The position numbers and the translations under genes are program-made. The notes beneath the pieces are model-generated. The model saw nothing but the letters and a program-made list of their open reading frames with translations. It did no database searches and was not told the DNA's origin. Below, one piece after another: positions 8,398-17,029 of a DNA stretch of 55,117 bases (positions within the stretch are counted from its first letter, which is position 1; the number at the start of each line of letters is the position of its first letter). This DNA comes from an uncultured Lachnospiraceae bacterium. GTDB taxonomy: Bacteria; Bacillota; Clostridia; Lachnospirales; Lachnospiraceae. The stretch covers positions 52,509 through 107,625 of the forward strand of contig CACYTU010000018.1 of the NCBI GenBank assembly GCA_902777355.1, written 5' to 3'.

Positions 8398-8575
8398 AGG
8401 TTGTTTTTTCAGTATGAATATTCAAACCGAATATTTTCAAACCGAATATTTTTAAACCGATTATTTTAAACTGAATATTATTAAGCTGATTTTTACGAGC
8501 TGAATATTTACGGGCTGAATAATTGTAAGCCGATTCTTTTAAACCGAATATTTTTACGCTGATTTTCTCAAGCCG
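8398..8575 (-). repeat. Degenerate 15-bp tandem repeat between kdpD and kdpE
   Basis: About ten degenerate copies of AAACCGAATATTTT (plus-strand reading) fill the 255-bp gap between the two regulator genes. An open frame on the minus strand (8396-8626) merely translates the repeat into KIFGL-like pentapeptides and is not credible as a gene. It would place about 200 nt of AT-rich repeated RNA between the kinase and regulator cistrons. Confidence 0.7.
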
Positions 8576-8622
8576 GACTTTTGGGCTTTTTACCGCATAG
8601 TTTCCGGAAGAGTACTTCAGGG

Positions 8623-10965
8623 TCATTCCGGAAGGGGGATCTTCTGGGCGGGAAGAGTAAAGCGGAAAACCGCTCCGCGGGGAGTGTCTGCACCGCCGTC
8701 CGCGGGGATCCGGTCGTTGTCGGAAACCTCGATCTCTCCTCCGTGGGCGTGGATGATCATGGCGCAGAGATTGAGCCCGATCCCCATGCTGCGGTAACTG
8801 TCCTCCAGGACGTGTTTCCCTGTATAAAACAGTTCGAACACATGTGGCTTGTCTTCATCGGGAATGCCGGGACCGTTGTCGGCGACTTCGACACAGACCA
8901 TATCTGAATCCTGCTTCATGCGCACATGGACAGAAGAGCCGGCAGGGGTATATTTGATGGCGTTGTTAAGCAGATTGACCATGACCTGCATGATCAGCCT
9001 GGGATCCATTGCGGCAAAGAGGTCCTGATCTGAGCTTTCAAAACAGATCTTGTGGTCAGGATGGGGAGAGATGTGTCTGAGGCTCTCTTCAATGACATCC
9101 TCCATGCTTTCGACAGTCTTGTGAAGGTCGCTGCTGCTCTCCAGGCGGGTCATGGAGAGGATGTTTTCAAACTGGGAATTGAGCCATCCCGAATCCTCCA
9201 GAATATCGCTGTAGATTTTTTCCCTTTCTTCGGGAAGAAGATCCTTATCGTAGCTGAGCAGGTTGGACGCATTCCCGTAGATGGAGGTCAGGGGGGTGCG
9301 CAGATCATGTGAAAGGGAGCGCAGAAGATTGGCACGCAGTCTCTCGTTCTCGGCCAGGATCTCCGCTTTCCGCTGTTCCTCCCCCATGCGCTCATTTTCA
9401 AGAGCCATGGTGCACTCGTGGACAATGGAAAGAAGGATGGTGTTTTCAAAATCGGTGAAAGGGCGTCCGTTCATGGAAATTCCAATCAGACCGAAACAGT
9501 TTTCCCCGGAATAGACACTGAGATAGCGGCAGGTGCATTCAGAATAGTGCGAGGTGAAAGCGCCCGCCTGATGACGGTTTTCGACAGACCACCGCATGGC
9601 TTCTGCCTCGGACTTGAAGACTGAGGCCGGGACTGTCTGATCTCCCGCGGTAAAAATGAGAGGGGCTCCAAAATCTCCGGGGATGGAATCGTAGTCCCTG
9701 TCTTCTCCTTCATGAAAAATGATGGGATCACCGGAAGGTACCTCAAAAGCGCCGGCTCCATCGAGGGGGAAAGGGATGAACAGAACCGCCCTGTTCAGCA
9801 GATGGACCAGCTGCCTGCTGGTGGTCCGTATGATCTCGCTGCTGTCCGATGCCATCTCCAGCTGATTGGATGTGTCCAGAAGTATTTTGGCCTGATAGGC
9901 ATTTTCCGCGGACATACTGGCGATATTTTTCATCCGGATGGTAACGGTTCCGGTGATCATGGCGGCGACGATCGTCACCAGATAGGTCATCAGGTACGTG
10001 GCGTCATATACCAGCAGCGTATATCTTGGCTCAATAAACAGAAAATTGAACAAGAGGACATACAGGACAGCGGCCAGAAGGCCGTAGAGACGGCTTGAGG
10101 TCATGACAGACGCGATCAGCACCGCCAGGATATAGATCGTGACGATATTGGAGTTGCTGAAACGCGAGTGGTAAAAGGCGAAGGACAGGAAAGTCGCGGC
10201 AGCCATTACGGCCAGAACACTCAACAGATCCCAGGGGTTCCAGGAGAGCTTCTCCCTGTTTTCCCTGATCGCTTCGGGATAAGCCGAAGAAGCCGGATCG
10301 GGGATGATATGAATATCTACTGTCGGCAGATAATTGAGCAGGCGCTCATTGATGGGCCTTCTGGCCTGAAAGAAAAAAGAAGGCGGGCTGTAGCCCAGAA
10401 ACAGGTCGGTCACACCGATATGCCTGGCGTATTCGGCGATAGCGAGAGGGACGTCATTGCCTATGACCGTGTGGATCTCAAATCCTTTTTCCCTGGCGTA
10501 CAGGATATTTTCAAGCAGAAGAGAATCTTCGTTGGGCTCTTTCCCTGTCCTGCTGATAAAGAGGGCGATGGGAGCCCCGGAATAGCTGCCCGTGTCAGCA
10601 GCGGAGAAGGTCCCGGCAAAATCTGATTCCGGTTTAGGAACAGAGGACTGGAACGGACCAGATTCAGACCCGGCATCTCCGTACGCCGGAGTCTTACCGG
10701 TTCCGGCATCCTGGGAAGCCGGACTTTTTGATCCTCTATATTCGGAAACAGGGGAAGCTCCGGCGCGGCGATTTGCAAAGAAGTCAGTCTGCCGGTCCGG
10801 GGAAAAGGGAAAGGCAGTCCGCGCCGCGGTCCGGATCACACGTTTGTTGCTGGGAGATGACGACAGGCAGACCATGACGACAGGGCGGGGAGAGCCCCCG
10901 CCCTGCACGGTGTAATCACTTTTTTGTTTTTTGATATCGGAATGATTCATATGTGCCTCGTGCAT
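8623..10965 (-). CDS. kdpD: KdpD-type sensor histidine kinase lacking the N-terminal KdpD domain
   Basis: The 780-residue membrane kinase contains a universal-stress-like domain split by a Ser/Pro/Gly-rich insertion (about residues 28-52 and 132-225, insertion about 53-130). DUF4118 membrane helices follow (about 245-350, including FEPRY-like FIEPRYTLLV), then a GAF-like region (about 360-520), a HisKA dimerisation helix with the phosphorylated His in SLSHDLRTPLTSIYG (about 550), and an HATPase domain (NLLNNAIKYTPAG, VADNGPGIPDEDK, GIGLNLCAMI). The roughly 210-residue N-terminal Walker-type KdpD sensor domain of E. coli KdpD is absent. The start is uncertain: ATG 10965 or ATG 10950, neither with a strong ribosome binding site. 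It lies downstream of ktrBA and a small membrane-protein gene on the same strand. Confidence 0.88.
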   Translation of the reverse strand: MHEAHMNHSDIKKQKSDYTVQGGGSPRPVVMVCLSSSPSNKRVIRTAARTAFPFSPDRQTDFFANRRAGASPVSEYRGSKSPASQDAGTGKTPAYGDAGSESGPFQSSVPKPESDFAGTFSAADTGSYSGAPIALFISRTGKEPNEDSLLLENILYAREKGFEIHTVIGNDVPLAIAEYARHIGVTDLFLGYSPPSFFFQARRPINERLLNYLPTVDIHIIPDPASSAYPEAIRENREKLSWNPWDLLSVLAVMAAATFLSFAFYHSRFSNSNIVTIYILAVLIASVMTSSRLYGLLAAVLYVLLFNFLFIEPRYTLLVYDATYLMTYLVTIVAAMITGTVTIRMKNIASMSAENAYQAKILLDTSNQLEMASDSSEIIRTTSRQLVHLLNRAVLFIPFPLDGAGAFEVPSGDPIIFHEGEDRDYDSIPGDFGAPLIFTAGDQTVPASVFKSEAEAMRWSVENRHQAGAFTSHYSECTCRYLSVYSGENCFGLIGISMNGRPFTDFENTILLSIVHECTMALENERMGEEQRKAEILAENERLRANLLRSLSHDLRTPLTSIYGNASNLLSYDKDLLPEEREKIYSDILEDSGWLNSQFENILSMTRLESSSDLHKTVESMEDVIEESLRHISPHPDHKICFESSDQDLFAAMDPRLIMQVMVNLLNNAIKYTPAGSSVHVRMKQDSDMVCVEVADNGPGIPDEDKPHVFELFYTGKHVLEDSYRSMGIGLNLCAMIIHAHGGEIEVSDNDRIPADGGADTPRGAVFRFTLPAQKIPLPE

Positions 10966-10989
10966 CGCACACTGCCGCTATAGTATACC

Positions 10990-11217
10990 TTATGATGATA
11001 AATTGGAAAAATCATTTCCTGCGTATTTGCTGTGGCCAACCACATGTTTGGAAAAATTCTTCCTGGAAGCAGTGCCTTTGGCATTTGATTTTGTACGTTT
11101 CCTGTCGGAGAGCTTGTTCAGCACTCTCGTAAACATATAATACACCAAAGCGCCGTATAAAGCGAAGCCGATGATGACAAAAATATTTTCTGCTATAAGA
11201 GTCATAATGTGCGTCAT
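10990..11217 (-). CDS. Small single-pass membrane protein of unknown function
   Basis: The 75-residue protein has one clear transmembrane helix (about residues 9-32, FVIIGFALYGALVYYMF) followed by a strongly basic tail (KLSDRKRTKSNAKGTASRKN). ATG 11217 is chosen because GGGAGGAG precedes it at 7 nt; longer in-frame starts run into a dispersed repeat. I recognise no family. Its position between ktrA and the kdpD-like kinase, in the same direction, makes an accessory or coupling role with the Ktr transporter or the kinase conceivable, but that is inference from context alone. Confidence 0.65.
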   Translation of the reverse strand: MTHIMTLIAENIFVIIGFALYGALVYYMFTRVLNKLSDRKRTKSNAKGTASRKNFSKHVVGHSKYAGNDFSNLSS

Positions 11218-11268
11218 GATTTTCTCCTCCCTGAATGATTGCGCATAAGCGCGTCGTTTATTCATACA

Positions 11269-11302
11269 TGTTTGCGGGCACTCGCCCGTGGGCACAAGTA
11301 TG
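11269..11302 (+). repeat. Dispersed repeat family R3, copy 1
   Basis: The core TTTGCGGGCACTCGCCCGTG folds as CGGGC-ACTC-GCCCG. A closely similar sequence lies in inverse orientation at 49213-49246. It sits in the gap between ktrA and the small membrane-protein gene. Confidence 0.5.
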
Positions 11303-11350
11303 TTATTTCGTATGTTTACATGTTTTTCAGATGTTTTCTTCTCAGATGTT

Positions 11351-12049
11351 TTACAGAAGCTTCTGAATATGTTCGGGCATCCCCAGAACCAGGAGAGTAT
11401 CTCCCTGGTTCAGTGTGGTATCAAAGCGCACATCCATGTTCATAGTCTTTTTGGTGTGCTCTGCGGGAACTCCGTTCGCGTAGCGGCTGTAGGAGGGGGA
11501 TTTTCCATCCGTCCGGACACCAAGTATATTGATGTGGTACTTCCTGCGGACATCCAGATCTCCCACGCGTCTGCCGCTCCATCTATCCGGAACATTGATC
11601 TCGAAGATGGCGTACCCGTCTGACAGTTCGACATAGTCGGAAATATTATCGGAACTGAAACGTATGGCTGTCCAGAAGCCCAGTTCCCGTTCAGGAAAGA
11701 CGACCGCATCCGCTCCATTGCGGAGCAGAAACTTTTCCTGTCTGCTGCTGGTGGCCCTGGCCACCACTTTTTTTGCCCCCAGTTCCTTGAGCGTGAAGGT
11801 GGTCTGAAGGGAACTGAGAAAATCATCTCCGATCGACACGATACATAAGTCGTAGCTCGCGACACCCAGGGTCTTCATAAAAGACTCCTCAGTGCTGTCC
11901 CCTATCCTCGCGTCGGAGGTATAGGGAAGTAGACGGTTGATGCGGTTTTCATCATGATCTACGACCATGACCTGATGTCCCAGATCATGCAGCTTGATGG
12001 TTGCAAAGCTGCCGAATCTTCCTGCGCCTATTACAAGTACATTTTTCAT
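11351..12049 (-). CDS. ktrA: Potassium uptake regulatory subunit KtrA (RCK domains)
   Basis: This cytosolic gating subunit forms a ring under KtrB and binds NAD(H)/ATP in its RCK_N Rossmann domain (VLVIGAGRFGSFA, the GxGxxG loop; acidic VVDHDE at the end of beta-2). An RCK_C domain from about residue 140 is where c-di-AMP binds in characterised homologues. Length (232 residues) is typical. GGAGG lies 8 nt before ATG 12049. It follows ktrB by about 160 bp of repeat-containing spacer and is presumably co-transcribed with it. Confidence 0.92.
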   Translation of the reverse strand: MKNVLVIGAGRFGSFATIKLHDLGHQVMVVDHDENRINRLLPYTSDARIGDSTEESFMKTLGVASYDLCIVSIGDDFLSSLQTTFTLKELGAKKVVARATSSRQEKFLLRNGADAVVFPERELGFWTAIRFSSDNISDYVELSDGYAIFEINVPDRWSGRRVGDLDVRRKYHINILGVRTDGKSPSYSRYANGVPAEHTKKTMNMDVRFDTTLNQGDTLLVLGMPEHIQKLL

Positions 12050-12099
12050 TTATTTGTTACCTCCGGTCTTCCTGCCCGCGTTTTTATCCATGATCGTGC

Positions 12100-12118
12100 A
12101 GGACTCGCGAGCGGGTCC
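12100..12118 (+). repeat. Dispersed hairpin repeat family R2, copy 1
   Basis: AGGACTCGC-GAGCGGGTCC forms a stem-loop in which every position pairs apart from one T-G wobble. Related copies lie at 37400-37419 and 44914-44932. Here it sits in the ktrB-ktrA gap. Confidence 0.65.
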
Positions 12119-12137
12119 GGGACTGCCCGGACAGGTT

Positions 12138-12216
12138 CCTGAATGTATAAATTATTCAATGTATAAATTATTAAATGCATAAATTATTGAATGTATAAAT
12201 CTACTGAATGTATTAA
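12138..12216 (-). repeat. Tandem repeat beginning at the ktrB stop codon
   Basis: On the minus strand, units of 16-17 bp with the core TTTATACATTCAATAA are repeated about five times starting exactly at the ktrB stop codon (TTAATACATTCAGTAGA is the first). This is another array tied to a gene end. Confidence 0.75.
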
Positions 12217-13553
12217 CCCACTGAGACGTTTTCTGCGGGAAGCCTTCCGGTGTTCTGCCTGACAGAGGAGGCGAGAGCATATCCGAGTGTGAGGCCTCCG
12301 ATTCGTCCGAAAAACATAAAGCAGATCAGTAGAATTCTGGAGAAAACGGAAAGACCTGTCGTGATCCCGGTGGTGAGTCCGACCGTGCCGAGTGCGGACG
12401 CGCATTCAAACATGGACGGCAGTACGGGAAGTCCCTCAATGTTGGATACCAGCATGGTTCCTCCCAGCAGGAGAAAGATGTAGAGAGTCAGGAGAGCAAT
12501 CGCGTTGTGAATGACATCCTGGTCGATTCTTCTGCGGAAGCAGTTGACGTCGGTCCTGCGTCTGAGATAGGCACCTGCCGAGATAATGAGCACCGCCATC
12601 GTGGTGACCTTCATACCACCGGCTGTTGATCCCGGGGCGCCGCCGATTATCATCAGAAAGATCGTGATCAGCCAGCCGTTTTCACTCATTTGTCCATAAT
12701 CGAAGGTATTGAAGCCTGCCGTACGGGGCGTCACGCTCTGGAACAGGGAGAGCATGAGTCTCTCTATGCCTGAATATCCCCGGAATTCCAGAAAATAAAA
12801 GAACAGGAAGGGAAGCAGGATCAGGACTGCGGTCGACGCCAGTATGAGCTTTGTCTGCAGGCGGAGCTTTCTCAGCCGGAAGCGGTTTTTTAAAAGATCG
12901 TTCCACGTAAGGAATCCGGCTCCGCCCAGGATGATCAGGAGCATGATCGTCACATTGACTGTGACATTGGCGGCACATGAAGTCAGCGAAGAAAACTGCT
13001 GCTCTACACCCATCAGGTCAAATCCCGCATTGCAGAAGGCCGAGACGGAATGGAATACGGCATATCCTGCCCCGCGCGGAAGGCCGAACCTTCCGACGAA
13101 AAACGGGAGCAGGCAGAGGGCGCCTGCAGCCTCGATACAGAAGGTACCTGTCACAAGGAATTTCATAAACCTGATGACTCCGCCGATCTGGGGGGCTGAG
13201 ACCGCGTCCTGGATGACGATCCTGGGAACCAGGCCAACCTGTTTTCCGGTGAACGTGACGATCGCGACACCTGCGGTGACGACACCGAGTCCTCCGATCT
13301 GGATCAGGATCATGATGACGATCTTGCCGAAGAGAGTCCATTTTGTCGCGGTGTCGTAGACGACCAGACCCGTCACACAGGCCGCCGAGGTCGATGTAAA
13401 GAGCGCGTTCAAAAAAGGAACTCCTCCTTCGGTAGTGGAGGCGATAGGCAGAGACAGCAGAATGGCCCCGGTCAGTATCAGGAAAACAAAGCTGAGCAGG
13501 ATGATCCGGAACGAAGTCAGACGATCCTGAATATATATTCTTACGTTTAGCAT
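12213..13553 (-). CDS. ktrB: Potassium transporter KtrB (TrkH family)
   Basis: This is the membrane pore subunit of Ktr/Trk potassium uptake, 446 residues with multiple hydrophobic helices arranged as four M-P-M repeats. Filter-like P-loop segments are visible in order: SAACVTGLVVYD, SAFCNAGFDLMG, SVTPRTAGFNTFD and SALGTVGLTTGIT. These carry the conserved filter glycines. GCGAGGA precedes ATG 13553. It heads the minus-strand potassium cluster ktrB-ktrA-small membrane protein-kdpD-kdpE. Confidence 0.93.
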   Translation of the reverse strand: MLNVRIYIQDRLTSFRIILLSFVFLILTGAILLSLPIASTTEGGVPFLNALFTSTSAACVTGLVVYDTATKWTLFGKIVIMILIQIGGLGVVTAGVAIVTFTGKQVGLVPRIVIQDAVSAPQIGGVIRFMKFLVTGTFCIEAAGALCLLPFFVGRFGLPRGAGYAVFHSVSAFCNAGFDLMGVEQQFSSLTSCAANVTVNVTIMLLIILGGAGFLTWNDLLKNRFRLRKLRLQTKLILASTAVLILLPFLFFYFLEFRGYSGIERLMLSLFQSVTPRTAGFNTFDYGQMSENGWLITIFLMIIGGAPGSTAGGMKVTTMAVLIISAGAYLRRRTDVNCFRRRIDQDVIHNAIALLTLYIFLLLGGTMLVSNIEGLPVLPSMFECASALGTVGLTTGITTGLSVFSRILLICFMFFGRIGGLTLGYALASSVRQNTGRLPAENVSVG

Positions 13554-13702
13554 TATAGATGTCCTCGCTGACGATTTACGGAAAACGGCCGGCGGCTGTG
13601 TCTGCCCTTAATCTGTCCTTGCAGGAGGACGGCAGATGCAATGCCGCAAAAATGCCGGAAGAATCTTCGGAAAACGCGCCCCCGCCGGGAGGCTGACTTA
13701 TT

Positions 13703-13796
13703 AATGACACGGCTTGTGTAATGCAGTACTCCGCCTTGTGGCGGACACGAACCGGTCTGGGGAGGCAGAGGACGGGTTGGCTGCCTCTGCCTTTAT
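13703..13796 (+). repeat. Dispersed repeat family R1, copy B
   Basis: Starts ATGACACGGCTTGTGTAATG, contains CCGCC-TTGT-GGCGG, then GAACCGGTCTGGGG, and ends with arms GGCAGAGG (13764-13771) and CCTCTGCC (13784-13791). Relative to copy A the third stem pair changes from T-A to C-G, keeping the pairing. The rest of the 13554-13960 spacer shows only the crp-side terminator and no gene. Confidence 0.8.
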
Positions 13797-13865
13797 TGAT
13801 GCTATTATCCGTCAGGAGGCGTTAAAAGAGGGTTAAAAAGAGAAAGGGGGGCATTAAAATCGCAT

Positions 13866-13890
13866 TAAAAAAGCCCTCTCGAGAGGGCTT
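13866..13890 (-). terminator. Intrinsic terminator of the Crp/Fnr gene
   Basis: The 20-bp perfect palindrome AAGCCCTCTCGAGAGGGCTT (13871-13890) is followed on the minus strand by TTTTTTAATG. It lies about 70 bp beyond the stop of the minus-strand Crp/Fnr-type gene. Confidence 0.85.
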
Positions 13891-13960
13891 AAAGCAGGCG
13901 GAAAACAGCAGATCGGCCAGGGGCAGATTAAGATCGCATTGCGGATCCGGTCCGCCGGCA

Positions 13961-14650
13961 TCAGAATTCCCTGGAGACATGTATTTCGAAATGTTCTTTT
14001 TTGAAGTCGATGAGTCCTTCATCCCTCAGGGCGGAGAGCTCCCGCGACAATGCGCTGCGGTTGACACAAAGATATTCCGCCAGCTCGGACCTGGTGAGAG
14101 GAATCTCGATGGAGGAGCTTCTCTGGTGCTGGGCTTCCATGGAGAGATAGCAGAGTATTTTGTCCCGTACAGAGCCTTTGGAGATGATTTCTATTTTGTC
14201 CATCAGATTCCGGTTCCTCTGTGCAACCATATTGAACAGGTTCTGGGCCAGTCTGTGGTGGAAGGGGCATGACTGGTTGCAGGGGTGCAGGATCCTTTTG
14301 ACCGGGAGAAACAGCACGAGGGACGGTGAGGTGCAGACGAAAGAGAGGCTCAGAGTTTCCGTATCCTTGTCTGTTTTTTCCAGAGGAAGGTTTTCTCCAA
14401 AGAGTCCCCCTTCTTTCAGGTAGGAGATCAGAGCGCGGTTTCCCCAGATGTCTTCTTTATAAATATTAACGCTTCCCTCGATCACAATGCCTGCGTTTCC
14501 TTCGAGTTCATTGTGGAGAACGATATGGTCATCTTTTTTGAAGCGGCGGATTCTGATGCCGAGACACTCGAACAGAAGTGTGCAGTCGGCAGGACTGATC
14601 CCACTGAAGATGGGAAGACAGGAGATATCCGTGATTCTGGCATTGGGCAT
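13961..14650 (-). CDS. Crp/Fnr-family transcriptional regulator
   Basis: The 229-residue protein has an N-terminal cyclic-nucleotide-binding-like beta roll (about residues 10-125; GNAGIVIEGSVNIYKED, GGLFGENLPLEK), a dimerisation helix (about 135-160) and a C-terminal helix-turn-helix (LTRSELAEYLCVNRSALSRE). The motif HPCNQSCPFHH lies just before the dimer helix; its two Cys and neighbouring His could sense redox state or metal, but the pattern is not the FNR [4Fe-4S] signature. The start is ATG 14650, with GGAGG 5 nt upstream. It is divergent from the molybdopterin oxidoreductase-asr operon and very probably controls it. Confidence 0.88.
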   Translation of the reverse strand: MPNARITDISCLPIFSGISPADCTLLFECLGIRIRRFKKDDHIVLHNELEGNAGIVIEGSVNIYKEDIWGNRALISYLKEGGLFGENLPLEKTDKDTETLSLSFVCTSPSLVLFLPVKRILHPCNQSCPFHHRLAQNLFNMVAQRNRNLMDKIEIISKGSVRDKILCYLSMEAQHQRSSSIEIPLTRSELAEYLCVNRSALSRELSALRDEGLIDFKKEHFEIHVSREF

Positions 14651-14764
14651 TACTTCCTCCATTTATTTCGTATCCATTCTTGTATCTATTCATCGAAGTG
14701 ATGAGAACCATGATGAATAATAATCAAATCCAAATTAATTATATTCCAAAATTATATTCCGGAA

Positions 14765-14780
14765 TGTTGCGTGTGCAACA
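14765..14780. promoter_or_regulatory. Candidate Crp/Fnr operator in the divergent region
   Basis: TGTTGC-GTGT-GCAACA is a perfect inverted repeat with 6-bp arms and a 4-bp spacer, the geometry of FNR/CprK-type boxes. A TATAGT candidate -10 lies at 14797-14802 on the plus strand, which would put the box centre about 37-40 bp upstream of the start of transcription. Confidence 0.55.
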
Positions 14781-14824
14781 GTTTTTCAAACGAATTTATA
14801 GTAAAATTTACCAGAAAACAGGGG

Positions 14825-14867
14825 AAACTATGCTTGTTAGCTTGTACAAACTAACGAATCATAGTTT
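14825..14867. promoter_or_regulatory. Large nested palindrome before the reductase operon
   Basis: Outer arms AAACTATG (14825-14832) and CATAGTTT (14860-14867) enclose inner arms GTTAG (14836-14840) and CTAAC (14851-14855), centred on the self-complementary TTGTACAA (14842-14849). It is 75-118 bp upstream of the first start codon, so it could be an operator or, in the transcript, a leader hairpin. Confidence 0.55.
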
Positions 14868-14942
14868 TCCTGAAACTATAAATGCAAATAAACTATGGAA
14901 AAAGAAGAGTAGTTTGCGGCACTCAGCCATGGAGGTGAAAGT

Positions 14943-17012
14943 ATGCAAAAAGTGCAATCGACCTGCAATTTCTGTGCGATCGACTGTAATCTGGACTTCT
15001 ATGTGGAGGACGGAAAAATTGTGCGCACAGTACCCACGAAAGGCTATCCGGTCAACGACGGGTTCAGCTGCATCAAAGGGCTCTCGCTGAGCAAACAGCA
15101 GACCACGGTCAAGCCCGGAGCGCTTCCCAAAATCCGTCAGGGAGACGGTTCCATGAAGGAAGTCAGCTGGGATCAGGCCTTCAATCATGTGGCCGGGAAG
15201 ATTAAAGAACTTCAGGAGAAATACGGCAGGGAGAGCGTCGCCGGCATCTCCACCGGACAGCTCACGCTGGAGGAGTTCGCCATCTTCGGGCATGTGATGC
15301 GCAATTATCTGCAGACTAACGTTGACGGCAATACGAGACTATGCATGGCTTCCGCTGCGGTCGCCCACAAGGGAACCTTGGGCTATGATGCTCCCGGCTA
15401 TACACTTCAGGATCTGGAACTTTCCGATACATTAATCTTTATCGGGGCCAATCCGGTCGTCGCCCATCCCATCGTCTGGGGGCGTGTCCGCAACAACAAG
15501 GTGCCCGGACACAAGATCATCGTCATCGATCCCAGAAGGTCCGAGACGGCAATGAACGCGGATTATCACTATGAGATCCGTCCCCGTTCCGACCTGGCAC
15601 TCATGTATACTCTGGCCAACATCCTGATTGAAAAAGACTGGATCGACCATGAGTTTATCGAGGCCCACACCAACAAGTTTGACGAGTTCGCACAGTTCGT
15701 GAAGGCATTCCCGATTTCCCGCGGCGTAGAGGCCACAGGCATCAGCGAGGACCGCATCATGGAACTTGCCACCATGATCCACACCGGCAAGGCTGTCTCC
15801 TTCTGGTGGACCATGGGTGTCAACCAGGGTTATGAGGCAGTGACCACAGCCCGCGCCATCATGAACCTGGCTCTGATGACCGGCAATATCGGAAAGCCCG
15901 GTACCGGCGGCAACTCCATCACGGGACAGTGCAACGCCATGGGCTCCCGTCTCTTCTCCAACACGACCTGCCTGTTCGGGGGCGGCGACTTCACTGATGA
16001 AGCCGAGAGCAGGAGGCTGGCGGATATTATCGGGATCGATCCTGACCTGATGGCAAAGAAGCCCACCATTCCCTACAACAAGATCATTGAGGGCATCAAT
16101 GCCGGAGAGATCAAGGGCCTGTGGATCCTCTGCACTAACCCCCGCCACAGCTGGACCAACAATGAGACCTTCGCTGAGGCGGCCAAGAAGCTGGAGCTCT
16201 TTGTTGTACAGGATATTTATGACAATATCGAGAGCGCGGAGGACGCCACTGTTTATTTCCCCGTCGTTCCTGGGATCAAGAAGGCAGGGACCTACATCAA
16301 CCTGGAGCGCCGCATGTCCGCCATGCGTCCGGTCCTCCCCCGCGGAGAAAACGAGATTTCCGACTACGAGTGTATTCTCGGCGTAGCCAAAGCCCTCGGC
16401 ATGGGCAGTGCCATCGAGCGCTGGGAGACCCCCGAGCAGTGTTTCGATATGCTCAGGGATATCTCCAGGGGCAGACCCTGCGACTTCAGCGGCGTAAAGT
16501 GGGATGAGGGCCGTCAGTGGCCTTATCCCGAAGGAAGGGAAGCCGAGTTCGCCGACGATCAGCGCAGACTTTATTCTGACGGTGTCTTCTTTACACCTAA
16601 CGGAAAGGCCAATTTCCTCTTTGAGGAACTTCTGGATAATCCTTATGTACAGACCGAGGAATTCCCGCTCATCTACAACACAGGGCGCGGAACCGTCGGC
16701 CAGTGGCACACCCAGAGCCGCACCAAGGAAGTCAAGTTCGTCGAGGACGTCTCCCTCAAGAAGGCCTACCTCTACATGAACACAAAGATGGCAGAGGAAA
16801 ACGACGTACATGAGATGGATCAGGTCCGCGTCTATTCCGTGAACGGACAGAACGCAGTCTTCTATGTCAAAGTGACTGACAATGTTCCCTATGACCAGCT
16901 CTATGCTCCGATCCACTACATCGAGTGCAACAAGCTGACACCTTCCAGCTACGACAAGTATTCCAGAGAGCCCAATTACAAAGGCGGAACCTGCCGCTTT
17001 GAAAAGGTTTGA
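14943..17012 (+). CDS. Molybdopterin oxidoreductase, nitrate reductase-like catalytic subunit
   Basis: The 689-residue protein of the DMSO-reductase superfamily binds one N-terminal [4Fe-4S] cluster (CNFCAIDC at residues 8-15, then FSCIKG) and bis-MGD molybdenum. NTRLCMASA at about residue 139 places a Cys, not Ser or Sec, as probable Mo ligand, as in the Nap/Nas/NarB group. Other family stretches are SDTLIFIGANPVVAHP, VIDPRRSETA and TGNIGKPGTGGNSITGQ, plus a C-terminal molybdopterin-dinucleotide domain with NTGRGTVGQWHTQSRTKEV. There is no Tat signal peptide, so it is cytoplasmic. A strong GGAGGTGA precedes ATG 14943. Assimilatory-type nitrate reductase is my best guess; formate or an oxyanion of sulfur are alternatives given the asr neighbours. 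Confidence 0.8.
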   Translation: MQKVQSTCNFCAIDCNLDFYVEDGKIVRTVPTKGYPVNDGFSCIKGLSLSKQQTTVKPGALPKIRQGDGSMKEVSWDQAFNHVAGKIKELQEKYGRESVAGISTGQLTLEEFAIFGHVMRNYLQTNVDGNTRLCMASAAVAHKGTLGYDAPGYTLQDLELSDTLIFIGANPVVAHPIVWGRVRNNKVPGHKIIVIDPRRSETAMNADYHYEIRPRSDLALMYTLANILIEKDWIDHEFIEAHTNKFDEFAQFVKAFPISRGVEATGISEDRIMELATMIHTGKAVSFWWTMGVNQGYEAVTTARAIMNLALMTGNIGKPGTGGNSITGQCNAMGSRLFSNTTCLFGGGDFTDEAESRRLADIIGIDPDLMAKKPTIPYNKIIEGINAGEIKGLWILCTNPRHSWTNNETFAEAAKKLELFVVQDIYDNIESAEDATVYFPVVPGIKKAGTYINLERRMSAMRPVLPRGENEISDYECILGVAKALGMGSAIERWETPEQCFDMLRDISRGRPCDFSGVKWDEGRQWPYPEGREAEFADDQRRLYSDGVFFTPNGKANFLFEELLDNPYVQTEEFPLIYNTGRGTVGQWHTQSRTKEVKFVEDVSLKKAYLYMNTKMAEENDVHEMDQVRVYSVNGQNAVFYVKVTDNVPYDQLYAPIHYIECNKLTPSSYDKYSREPNYKGGTCRFEKV

Positions 17013-17029
17013 GAGGAGGCCTGCGATTT

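Noticed and set aside
8396-8626. Minus-strand ORF of 76 codons between kdpD and kdpE
   Set aside because: It is the translation of a 15-bp tandem repeat (KIFGL pentapeptides) and has no ribosome binding site or family.
13554-13702. c-di-AMP (ydaO) riboswitch upstream of ktrB
   Set aside because: The conserved ydaO elements are not present in the leader on the minus strand.
15432-16916. Long minus-strand ORF of 494 codons
   Set aside because: It lies entirely opposite the molybdopterin oxidoreductase gene, whose protein is clearly conserved; the antisense translation has no recognisable motifs and no ribosome binding site.
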